Assembly (NCBI GenBank): GCA_003481745.1
Contig: QULP01000004.1
Location: 353,718 to 417,717, forward strand
Origin: Firmicutes bacterium OM04-13BH
GTDB taxonomy: Bacteria; Bacillota; Clostridia; Lachnospirales; Lachnospiraceae
Length of the DNA: 64,000 nucleotides
Reading direction: 5' to 3'
Made by a program: the position numbers and the translations under genes
The notes under the pieces: model-generated
What the model was told of the DNA's origin: nothing
Seen by the model: the letters and a program-made list of their open reading frames with translations, nothing else
Database searches by the model: none
Part shown: positions 26,170 to 34,282 of the stretch, in pieces
Numbering within the stretch: the first letter of the stretch is position 1
How the letters are laid out: each line of letters opens with the position of its first letter

Positions 26170-27453
26170 TTATTTTTTCTTTAATTTTTTAACAAATCGA
26201 GTTTCATCTGCCGGAGAATGGTCTGCCATAACTTTTGTATACTCATTTTCCACGTAATCTGCTTTTTCATTTCCTTTTGAAGCAAAGGTCATCTTTAAGA
26301 AGATTGGTGAAATGATGGTGGTAATAACAACCACGATAACAACCGGTCCAAGTAAGGAAGATGGCATCAGACCAACTGCATTTCCTTTTGAGGCAACAAT
26401 TAAAGCAACCTCACCTCGGGAAATCATACCTGCACCAATTCTTAAGCAGTCCTGTGTGGAATAATGGCATAATTTTGCTCCCAATCCACATCCGATTACC
26501 TTTGTCAGTACTGCAACAACCACCAATGCTACTGCAAAGATAATAATCATTGCGCTCATATCCGGAAGTTCGACCTGGATACCGATACTTGCAAAAAATA
26601 CCGGAGATAACAATATATAAGAAAGAATATTAAATCTTCTTGCAATATAGTTTGTATGAGTTGTGTTTGTAATAATCAGTCCTGCGAAAAATGCACCTGT
26701 GATATCTGCAACTCCGAAGAACTGCTCTGCACAGTAAGAAAACAAGAGACAAATTACAAATGATACAATAACAAAACGCTGTAAATCTCTTTTGTATCCC
26801 TGCACCCATTTCTGGAAAACTGCGTGGATGATATATCCTCCAACCCCAACAAATACAAAGAAACCTATGATTTTTACAAATACCATTGCCACATTGACAC
26901 TCGGGTCTGCAAGGCTTGTAATTACTGTCAAAGCAATAATACCAAGAATATCATCGATAACTGCTGCTCCAAGGATTGCATTTCCTGCTTTTGTGTTCAA
27001 TTTTCCCATCTCTTTTAAAGTTTCAACGGAAATACTAACACTGGTTGCTGTTAAAATAACACCAATGAAAAAGTTCTGGAGTGTTGTGCTTGCAGTCGCT
27101 GTGGATTCAATCATACCTGGGCGGTTAAAAATCCATGCAATTCCATATCCGCCAACAAGAGGTATTAATACACCCATAAGTGCAATGATAAAGGATGCCT
27201 TTCCTGTTCTTTTTAACTCACCGATATCGGTTTCAAGTCCGGCACAGAACATCAGAACGATAACACCGATTTCAGAAACCTGATGAATAAATTCGGTCTC
27301 TTTTAAGATACCAAGGCAGGCTGGACCCAAAATCAGTCCGGCAAGCAGTGCACCAACTACTTGCGGCATCTTTACCCTTCTGGTGAGAAGCCCGAGCAAT
27401 TTTGTGCTGATTAGAATCAATGCCAAGTCAAGTAAATACGTGTAAGAATCCAT
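26170..27453 (-). CDS. CPA2-family cation:proton antiporter
   Basis: A 427-residue membrane protein with about 12 predicted helices and a short charged C-terminal tail. Diagnostic stretches are VVGALLAGLILGPACLGILK, TATSVSISVETLKEMGKLNT with ILGAAVIDDILGIIALTV (the conserved aspartates of the ion site), and MISRGEVALIVASKG. It matches Kef/NapA-type Na+(K+)/H+ exchangers without an RCK (TrkA-N) regulatory domain. ATG 27453 is preferred over ATG 27462 because GGAG is then nine bases away. It likely contributes to pH and sodium homeostasis and stands alone between two operons. Confidence 0.9.
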   Translation of the reverse strand: MDSYTYLLDLALILISTKLLGLLTRRVKMPQVVGALLAGLILGPACLGILKETEFIHQVSEIGVIVLMFCAGLETDIGELKRTGKASFIIALMGVLIPLVGGYGIAWIFNRPGMIESTATASTTLQNFFIGVILTATSVSISVETLKEMGKLNTKAGNAILGAAVIDDILGIIALTVITSLADPSVNVAMVFVKIIGFFVFVGVGGYIIHAVFQKWVQGYKRDLQRFVIVSFVICLLFSYCAEQFFGVADITGAFFAGLIITNTTHTNYIARRFNILSYILLSPVFFASIGIQVELPDMSAMIIIFAVALVVVAVLTKVIGCGLGAKLCHYSTQDCLRIGAGMISRGEVALIVASKGNAVGLMPSSLLGPVVIVVVITTIISPIFLKMTFASKGNEKADYVENEYTKVMADHSPADETRFVKKLKKK

Positions 27454-27602
27454 GTTTTCCATCTCCTCTGTTATTTTTTTGTATTTTAAAAAAACAAAAA
27501 TCGAGTTAATGGTAACACACTTTATCTGAAAACGTAATATACAATATTACCAAAAAAATTACGGCTTTTATGGCAGTTTTTCCATTCTAAATGAGAATAC
27601 CG

Positions 27603-29738
27603 TTACATTGATTTACGTTCTGCAATTTCCGCCATTTTGGCAGCATTTAAACGGGTATCTCCATGGACACGGCTATAGGAAAGATAACCGTTCATACGGT
27701 CAATCTTGGTCAGATTCTTAGAACCGCATACCGGGCAAACATCCATTTCAAGCTCCTCATGTCCACAATCATCACAGTATGCCAGGGAAAGATTGACTCC
27801 TTCGTAATATCCCAAATCCATTGCTCTTCTGACTAAAGAGCGAATTGCCTCAACATTGTATCCTATCGGATAACGTACATACTGGATTTTTCCACCATTA
27901 CACAATTCCCAGAAACGACCTTCGCAGTCCTGTTTTTCAATTGGAGTGATATCTTCTGTTACATGGCAGTGGAAGCTGTTACTGACATAAGGTCTGTCAG
28001 AAACTCCTTCTACAATTCCATACATTTTGCGGAACTGCTCTACCTGTAATCCACACAGACTTTCTGCCGGTGTTCCGTAAATTGCATAGAGATAACCGTC
28101 TTCTTCTTTGAATTGATTTACCTTATCATTGATATACTGCAGTACTTCAAGTGCAAATTTTCCATCTTCACGAATGGATTTTCCATTGTATAATTCCTGA
28201 AGCTCATTTAATGCAGTAATTCCAAAGGATGCTGTCATTGGCTTTAATAATGGTTTGATTTTATCGGATGGTTTTAAATGTCCGCCATAAAATCCTCCCT
28301 CACAGTAAGCCAACGGATTTGTAGACGCTTTCATTTCACCCAGATAATCGTAAGTACGAATGTGAAGCTGTCGAATCATTTCCAGATAAAAATCAAGCAC
28401 CTCATAGAAATCACGGTTCTCTGCACGTGCTTTTGCCAGAATCATCGGAAGATGAAGACTGACTGCACCAATGTTAAATCGTCCTACAAATACCGGAGCA
28501 TCCTTCTCGTCTGCCGGTTTCATTCCGCCTCGTTCATACCATGGACTTAAAAATGCACGGCATCCCATCGGGCTAATGACTTTTTTATAACGTTTATACA
28601 TACTTGAAATGTAACCTTTTCCGGTAAGGGAAAGCCAGTCCGGATACATCGTCTTTGCAGAACAGGAAATTCCTGCCTCAAATACATCTTCTCCCTCTTT
28701 TCCCGGTCCATGAAGCTCTTCATCGTATAAGAACACAATTTTCGGGAATAAAACCGGTTTCTTATGGTCTTTCTTTCCCTGTCCGTCTTTATGTACTTCA
28801 AGCAGGGAAATACTTGCCATTTTTTCAAAACGCCCCATTCCAAGTCCAAGCGTCACCGTTACAAATGGATAGTCGCCTCTTGATGAGCCGACTGTGTTTA
28901 ATTTATATTCAATTCCCTGCCAGCCCTGATCAAAATCACGACGCACCTTATCGACTGCATACTGTTTTGCACGTTCTTCTGCAAGCTCCCAGTCCGGGTC
29001 TACATATTTTAAAAATTCTTCTTTGTACTTATGATAACTCTTTTCTGCATAAGGAGCTAAGATTCTGTCCACTTCCGGAACAGTAAATCCACCGTACTGC
29101 TGGGCTGCGGTACTTAAAATAATATCTCCCATTACATCAAATGCTGTATCGAGTGTCTTCGGCTCATTGTACCACACATTTCCCATCTCAAAACCGCCAC
29201 GTAGTACATTCGCCACATCAAAAAGGCAGCAGTTCATGGTATCCAGACGAGCGGACTGGTCATGAATATAAATATAACCATCTTTACATGCCTGCAGTTC
29301 ATTGCGGTTCATGAAAAATTTACGATACAGCTCTTTATTCAACTCATTAAAAATCAGACTTCTCTTGGTTGCAACCAGCGCACTGTCTGTATTTGCATTG
29401 CTCTTATCTCCAATATAACGAATGGACTGGCTCTTGGTATAAACTTCATCCATCATATGAATAAAATCATGTTTGTAATTTCGGTAATCACGGTAACTTT
29501 TGGCAACCGCCGGATTCACTTTTTCAAGTGCTCCTTCTACTACATTATGCATATCCTGTATGGAAATTTCCGGTTTTCCCATGCCTTCTACTTTTTCTGT
29601 TGCATACCGGCAGATAAAATCAATCTCCTCTTCTGTAAACTGATAAAGAATCCTTCCTGCCGATTTATTTACCGCTCTTACAATCTTCTGCACGTTAAAT
29701 TCTTCTTTTGTCCCGTCTTTTTTTATAATACACACCAT
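27603..29738 (-). CDS. nrdD: Anaerobic ribonucleoside-triphosphate reductase
   Basis: A 711-residue class III reductase. The N-terminal ATP-cone (about 1-90, VCIIKKDGTKEEFNVQKIVR) is followed by the large catalytic barrel, then a zinc site with two CxxC pairs (CDDCGHEELEMDVCPVCG), and the C-terminal glycyl radical segment SRVHGDTRLNAAKMAEIAE. It makes deoxyribonucleotides in strict anaerobiosis using an NrdG activase. No nrdG gene lies next to it, which is unusual since the two are commonly adjacent. ATG 29738 follows GAGGTGG; a GTG at 29759 is possible. Two NrdR-like boxes lie upstream. Confidence 0.94.
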   Translation of the reverse strand: MVCIIKKDGTKEEFNVQKIVRAVNKSAGRILYQFTEEEIDFICRYATEKVEGMGKPEISIQDMHNVVEGALEKVNPAVAKSYRDYRNYKHDFIHMMDEVYTKSQSIRYIGDKSNANTDSALVATKRSLIFNELNKELYRKFFMNRNELQACKDGYIYIHDQSARLDTMNCCLFDVANVLRGGFEMGNVWYNEPKTLDTAFDVMGDIILSTAAQQYGGFTVPEVDRILAPYAEKSYHKYKEEFLKYVDPDWELAEERAKQYAVDKVRRDFDQGWQGIEYKLNTVGSSRGDYPFVTVTLGLGMGRFEKMASISLLEVHKDGQGKKDHKKPVLFPKIVFLYDEELHGPGKEGEDVFEAGISCSAKTMYPDWLSLTGKGYISSMYKRYKKVISPMGCRAFLSPWYERGGMKPADEKDAPVFVGRFNIGAVSLHLPMILAKARAENRDFYEVLDFYLEMIRQLHIRTYDYLGEMKASTNPLAYCEGGFYGGHLKPSDKIKPLLKPMTASFGITALNELQELYNGKSIREDGKFALEVLQYINDKVNQFKEEDGYLYAIYGTPAESLCGLQVEQFRKMYGIVEGVSDRPYVSNSFHCHVTEDITPIEKQDCEGRFWELCNGGKIQYVRYPIGYNVEAIRSLVRRAMDLGYYEGVNLSLAYCDDCGHEELEMDVCPVCGSKNLTKIDRMNGYLSYSRVHGDTRLNAAKMAEIAERKSM

Positions 29739-29757
29739 TTCTTCCACCTCTATCGCC

Positions 29758-29816
29758 ACACTATATCTGGTATGACATTTTATTTCTTTCGTTATTTTTA
29801 TCCCATATTTGGTATT
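29758..29816 (-). promoter_or_regulatory. Pair of NrdR-box-like sequences upstream of nrdD
   Basis: ACACTATATCTGGTAT (29758-29773) and TCCCATATTTGGTATT (29801-29816) share the pattern AT-rich core plus TGGTAT and are spaced 42 bases apart, about four helical turns. NrdR operators usually occur as two AT-rich boxes (consensus near ACACWATATATWGTGT) at helical spacing before nrd genes. The match is partial, so this is a candidate. Confidence 0.45.
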
Positions 29817-29969
29817 AGCCAGTATAGCACATTTTACCGGTCATGAAAAGAGGGAAACTTGCACAAATCTTGACGATTTATATCAAGTATCCCCTTAAAC
29901 ATCTTGTTTTACACGATATTGACCAATTTGATAAAAATTTTTCTTTTTATTTTTTTCTCAGCTTTTCTC

Positions 29970-30803
29970 TTACGCTTCAATGACTCCGTCAAATACAACA
30001 GTTGCCGGACCTGTCATATAAACAAGATTTTCTTTTCTGTCCCAGAAAATTTTCAAATCACCACCAAGCAGTTTTACGGTTACTTCGTCGTTCGTATAAC
30101 CATTTAATACACACGCAACAGCAACCGCACACGCTCCGGTTCCGCATGCCAGTGTTTCTCCGCTTCCACGTTCCCATACACGCATCTCTACCGTATTTTC
30201 ATCAATGACATGTACAAACTCGGTATTTACGCCTTCCGGAAATGCCGGATGCTTTTCAAAGTACGGTCCGATTTTTTCAATCTCCAGTTTCTCAATTTCG
30301 TCCATATAGACCACCGCATGTGGATTACCCATAGATACTGCGGTTACTTCATAAACATCGTCATTTACGCCAAGAGGCTGACTGATAACCTTTTCTTTTT
30401 TATAAATCATCGGAATCTTTGCAGCTTCTAATTCCGGCTGACCCATATTTACTTTTACCAGACTTACTTTTCCATTTTCTACGGTCAGTTCCAAATACTT
30501 AATTCCGCTCTTGGTATCTACGCTGATGCTGGTTTTATCAGTCAAACCGTAATCATACACATACTTTGCCACGCAGCGGATTCCATTTCCGCACATTGCA
30601 CCCTGACTTCCATCTGCATTGTACATTTCCATCTCAAAGTCTGCTTTTTCGGATGGTTTAATCAAAATCAGACCGTCTGAACCAATTCCAAAATGGCGGT
30701 CACTCACTTTTATTGACAGCTCAGAAGGATTTTCTACGTTCTCTTCCAGACAGTTTACATATACATAATCATTTCCAATTCCATGCATCTTCGTAAATCT
30801 CAT
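29970..30803 (-). CDS. dapF: Diaminopimelate epimerase
   Basis: A 277-residue enzyme of standard length. Both catalytic cysteines are present: in GSQGAMCGNGIRC (first half) and ETLACGTGACAVAVA (second half). The N-terminal signature is MRFTKMHGIGNDYVYVNC. It converts LL- to meso-diaminopimelate in the lysine and peptidoglycan pathway. ATG 30803 follows AGAGAGG; the longer frame to 30959 has no proper ribosome site and crosses the upstream terminator. It is a single gene with no other lysine-pathway gene nearby. Confidence 0.95.
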   Translation of the reverse strand: MRFTKMHGIGNDYVYVNCLEENVENPSELSIKVSDRHFGIGSDGLILIKPSEKADFEMEMYNADGSQGAMCGNGIRCVAKYVYDYGLTDKTSISVDTKSGIKYLELTVENGKVSLVKVNMGQPELEAAKIPMIYKKEKVISQPLGVNDDVYEVTAVSMGNPHAVVYMDEIEKLEIEKIGPYFEKHPAFPEGVNTEFVHVIDENTVEMRVWERGSGETLACGTGACAVAVACVLNGYTNDEVTVKLLGGDLKIFWDRKENLVYMTGPATVVFDGVIEA

Positions 30804-30916
30804 AATTTTCAAGCCTCTCTTTCTAATGATTACATCAATCATAGCAAGCCTTGATTTTTTTGTCAATGTGGCAGAATTGCCGAAAAAAAATTTTGGAAAA
30901 AATACTTTATTTAATG

Positions 30917-30952
30917 AAAAAAAGCTCCACCTTGGAAACCCAAGGCAGAGCC
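30917..30952 (-). terminator. Terminator after YuiF-type transporter gene
   Basis: CTCCACCTTGG pairs with CCAAGGCAGAG around AAAC, and a run of U follows on the reverse strand (30923-30917). It lies downstream of the hutH-transporter operon. Confidence 0.8.
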
Positions 30953-31017
30953 CTTTCAAATTGGAAAAGTATGAGGAGTTACTTTTCCAGATGGCAATCT
31001 TTTTTTATGCAGACATC

Positions 31018-32343
31018 TTATACGAACTGTGCTGCTACGATTGCTGCAATCATTAACGGAATGTTAAAGTGCAGGAATGTAGGTACGCAAGTATCCCAGA
31101 TGTGGTCATGCTGACCATCTGCATTCAGACCTGATGTAGGTCCGAGTGTTGTATCAGAAGCCGGTGAACCAGCATCACCAAGAGCTGCTGCTGCAGACAT
31201 CAGGATGATAGTTGCTGCCGGTGAGAATCCCATCTTATGACACAGCGGAACGTAAAGTACTGCAAGTACAGGAACTGTACCGAAAGAAGTACCGATTCCC
31301 ATTGTTACTAAAAGACCGATTAATGTGATGATAGTTGCTGCAACCCATGTATTTCCATTCATAAGGCTGATTGCACTGTCAACCAGTTCTTCTACAGCAC
31401 CTGTGCTGTTTAAGACTTTCGCAAATCCACCTGCTATAAGCATTACGAATGCGATGAAGCCCATTAATTTGATACCGCCGTTAAACTGTTCATCAATATC
31501 TTTAATTTTTACAGCTCCGAATATGAACATAACTAAAAGTCCACCGAATGCTGCTACAGGAAGAGAACCAAATTTAACCTGAAGAATTACGATTACGAGT
31601 GCTGCTAAAAGTGTAATCCAATGTTTGTATTCTAATTTCAGGCTTTCTAATTCATGCTGTCCCTCTAATTTGATATCCTGATATTCACGAGGTTTTCTGT
31701 ATGTAATGAATACGGCAATTGCAAGACCGATAATCATAGCAACTGCAAGAATCCAGTTTACTCTTGTAACATCACCAATTGTTATTTTCCATCCAAAGTC
31801 TACTGCATTCTGGTTGATGTTGTCTCGGATGATTGTCATAAAAATCAGACCAAATCCGAATGGAAGAGCGATATACGGTGCTTTGTGACCAAATGCGATG
31901 GTACATGCAACACCACGTCTGTCCAGTTTCATCTTGTTCATCATACTCAGTAATGGTGGAACAAGAATCGGGATGTATGCAATGTGAATCGGAATGATAT
32001 TCTGAGATGCACATGCAATGATTAATAAGATTCCCAGTAAAAGCCATCTGTTACCCTTTACAGTTTTTGCAATTTTAACAGATAAGATTTCTGTAATGCC
32101 GGTGTATGCCATACAAGAAGCAAATGTACCAAGCAATACGTATGCTAAGGCTGTTTCTGCGTTAGAACTGAATCCGTCGATAACGCAGCTCATAATACTC
32201 ACTTCATCTCCGGAGCTGACAACCGGCAAACCCCCGATAAGACCGGCTACAGTCAGAGATACGAGCATGGAGAGTAATACATTAATTTTCAGCAGACACA
32301 ATACACAAAGTAAGAGTACTGCTACGATTACAGGATTTAGCAT
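31018..32343 (-). CDS. YuiF-type amino-acid (histidine) transporter of the NhaC-like superfamily
   Basis: A 441-residue membrane protein with 11-12 hydrophobic helices, including MLNPVIVAVLLLCVLCLLKI at the start, ASQNIIPIHIAYIPILVPPL in the middle, and SAAAALGDAGSPASDTTLGP near the C-terminus. This corresponds to the Na+/H+ antiporter-like family that includes Bacillus YuiF, a putative histidine permease. It follows hutH by 36 bases in the same orientation with its own GGGAGG site, so histidine import for deamination is the natural inference. The family name alone would suggest sodium/proton antiport; context favours an amino acid. Confidence 0.82.
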   Translation of the reverse strand: MLNPVIVAVLLLCVLCLLKINVLLSMLVSLTVAGLIGGLPVVSSGDEVSIMSCVIDGFSSNAETALAYVLLGTFASCMAYTGITEILSVKIAKTVKGNRWLLLGILLIIACASQNIIPIHIAYIPILVPPLLSMMNKMKLDRRGVACTIAFGHKAPYIALPFGFGLIFMTIIRDNINQNAVDFGWKITIGDVTRVNWILAVAMIIGLAIAVFITYRKPREYQDIKLEGQHELESLKLEYKHWITLLAALVIVILQVKFGSLPVAAFGGLLVMFIFGAVKIKDIDEQFNGGIKLMGFIAFVMLIAGGFAKVLNSTGAVEELVDSAISLMNGNTWVAATIITLIGLLVTMGIGTSFGTVPVLAVLYVPLCHKMGFSPAATIILMSAAAALGDAGSPASDTTLGPTSGLNADGQHDHIWDTCVPTFLHFNIPLMIAAIVAAQFV

Positions 32344-32379
32344 AGAATTACCTCCCTCTTTTCGTAATATTTAGTTTTT

Positions 32380-33915
32380 TTATTTTGTCTCTAATGAACC
32401 ACTGATTGCCTCCTCAACTGCTTTAATCAGTGCATCATTCTTAATAATTTCTTCACAGTAATTAATATCACCGTATAATTCTCTATCCTGGTCTAAGGTA
32501 GCAACTTCTTTACGAACTAAGTCATACGCTGCCTGTGTACCTTTACCAAGACCTTTGTTACCACGCATATCGATACCCTGGCAAGCTACCATAAGCTCCA
32601 TAGCGAGTACACGTCTTACATGTTCTGCAATTGTTCCGGCTTTTCTTGCTGCAATCATACCCATAGATACGTGGTCTTCCTGACCTGCTGAAGATGGAAT
32701 ACTATCTACAGATGCCGGATGAGCCAAAACTTTGTTTTCAGATACTAATGCTGCTGCTGAGTACTGAACAATCATAAATCCTGAGCAAACTCCACCGTGT
32801 GGTGTTAAGAATGCCGGCAGATCGCTGTACGCCGGGTTAACCAGACGTTCAATACGTCTTTCAGAAATATTTGCTAATTCAGATGTAGCGATTCCTAAGA
32901 AGTCAAAGCTTAATGCCATTGGCTGTCCGTGGAAGTTACCGCCGGAGATACCAGCTCTGTCTTCTTTAAAGATAATCGGGTTATCTGTTACAGAGTTAAT
33001 TTCGATATTTACATGGTCGAGTACGTAGTTGATTGCATCTTTACTCGCACCATGAACCTGTGGTGAACAACGAAGAGAATAAGCATCCTGAACACGGATT
33101 TCACCCTGACGTGTTGTATTTTTGCTTCCTTCGAGTAATTTTAACAGGTTTCTTGCAGTAGCAAGCTGTCCTGAATGAGGACGTACATCGTGTACTCTGT
33201 GGTCAAGTGCATCTACAACACCATTCTGTGCTTCAAAGCAGAGAGCATCTGCGATATCTGCAACTTTGACTAATTTTAATACATCATATAAAGCAAGAGC
33301 ACCGGCTGCTGTTAAAGCCTGAGTACCATTATTTAATGCAAGACCTTCTTTTGCAGATAATTCGATTGTAGGAATACCTGCACGTTTCATAGCTTCTGCT
33401 CCCGGAAGCAGTTCGCCTTCATAGTAAGCCATACCAAGACCAATCATAGGAAGAACCATATGTGATAATGGTGCCAAGTCTCCAGATGCTCCCAGAGAAC
33501 CCTTCTGTGGAATAAATGCGGTAACACCTTTATTTAACATGTTTACCATTGTTTCAACAGTTTCTAAACGAATACCGGAGAATCCTTTTACTAAGTTGTT
33601 GATACGAAGTAACATAACACCCCTTGCCACATCAATTGGGAATGGGTCACCGGCACCAACTGCATGAGTAATAATTAAGTTTCTCTGAAGTTCTTTACAC
33701 TGTTCCTGAGAAATTACAACGTCACTGAATTTACCAAAACCAGTTGTGATACCGTAAACAACTTTCTCCTCCGCTACTAAGTCGTCTACCACTTTTCTGG
33801 AATCAATGATATTCTGTTTTGCTTCTTCTGCTAATTCGATTTTTGCATTTTCGCGGCAGATTAAAGCAAGCTGCTCCAATGTTAAATCATTTCCTGTAAT
33901 TACGATACTGCTCAT
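32380..33915 (-). CDS. hutH: Histidine ammonia-lyase
   Basis: A 511-residue lyase of standard length. The Ala-Ser-Gly that cyclises to the MIO prosthetic group lies in GSLGASGDLAPLSHMVLP, preceded by VYGITTGFGKFSD at the active-site loop. It converts histidine to urocanate and ammonia. No hutU, hutI or formiminotransferase gene is in the window, so downstream catabolism must be encoded elsewhere or urocanate is exported. The ATG follows GAGGGTGCGATT. It forms an operon with the YuiF-type transporter, and a large BTAD-type regulator gene lies just upstream on the same strand. Confidence 0.95.
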   Translation of the reverse strand: MSSIVITGNDLTLEQLALICRENAKIELAEEAKQNIIDSRKVVDDLVAEEKVVYGITTGFGKFSDVVISQEQCKELQRNLIITHAVGAGDPFPIDVARGVMLLRINNLVKGFSGIRLETVETMVNMLNKGVTAFIPQKGSLGASGDLAPLSHMVLPMIGLGMAYYEGELLPGAEAMKRAGIPTIELSAKEGLALNNGTQALTAAGALALYDVLKLVKVADIADALCFEAQNGVVDALDHRVHDVRPHSGQLATARNLLKLLEGSKNTTRQGEIRVQDAYSLRCSPQVHGASKDAINYVLDHVNIEINSVTDNPIIFKEDRAGISGGNFHGQPMALSFDFLGIATSELANISERRIERLVNPAYSDLPAFLTPHGGVCSGFMIVQYSAAALVSENKVLAHPASVDSIPSSAGQEDHVSMGMIAARKAGTIAEHVRRVLAMELMVACQGIDMRGNKGLGKGTQAAYDLVRKEVATLDQDRELYGDINYCEEIIKNDALIKAVEEAISGSLETK

Positions 33916-34150
33916 AATCGCACCCTCTTTTCGTTTATTTTATAGTGCAATTATATCTAATAGTACGTCAAAAAAACGTCGATAAATGTAAGAAACGCAC
34001 AATTCATTTTTTTGAATTGTTTTAATTTTTAGCACAATTCCCCAATTAGCGGACATCACTCTTTATGATGCGGACATTTGTGTCAGCACGTTATCATGGT
34101 AAAACTGTAAGTTGAATTTTTTCTCAAAAACTTTGTTTTTTCTTTTGTGT
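33916..34150. promoter_or_regulatory. AT-rich leader of hutH with repeated GCACAATTC motif
   Basis: This non-coding stretch holds GCACAATTC twice in direct orientation (33997-34005 and 34032-34040), with the inverted copy GAATTGT between them (34014-34020). It also holds ACGTC twice, 11 bases apart (33965-33980). A TATAAT on the reverse strand (near 33950) is plausible for hutH. The motifs may be operator sites for the neighbouring BTAD regulator. Confidence 0.35.
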
Positions 34151-34151
34151 A

Positions 34152-34247
34152 AAGCGGACATTCGCAATCCGCTTCGCTACTTGCTCATGAACGCAGTCGC
34201 TTTGCGCTCTGCACACTTAAAGCGGAGGAATGCTTATCTGCGTTCAA
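34152..34247. repeat. Dispersed repeat, copy 2 (fullest copy)
   Basis: A unit of about 96 bases contains two stem-loops: AAGCGGA-N9-TCCGCTT (34153-34175) and GAACGCAG (34191-34198) with CTGCGTTC (34238-34245). Its first third recurs at 3179-3222 and its last 29 bases at 10261-10289. It is non-coding and adjoins the terminator of the BTAD gene. Confidence 0.7.
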
Positions 34248-34282
34248 AAAAAGAAGCTGGCTCTTTTTAGAACCCAGCTTCC
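34246..34282 (-). terminator. Terminator of BTAD regulator gene
   Basis: GAAGCTGG pairs with CCAGCTTC; the stop codon at 34267 is inside the loop. The U-run on the reverse strand comes from the A-rich end of the adjoining dispersed repeat. Confidence 0.7.

Noticed and set aside
33945..33969. TTGACG and TATAAT upstream of hutH as a promoter
   Set aside because: The two hexamers are only 10 bases apart, too close for a sigma-A promoter; the -10 may be used with another -35.
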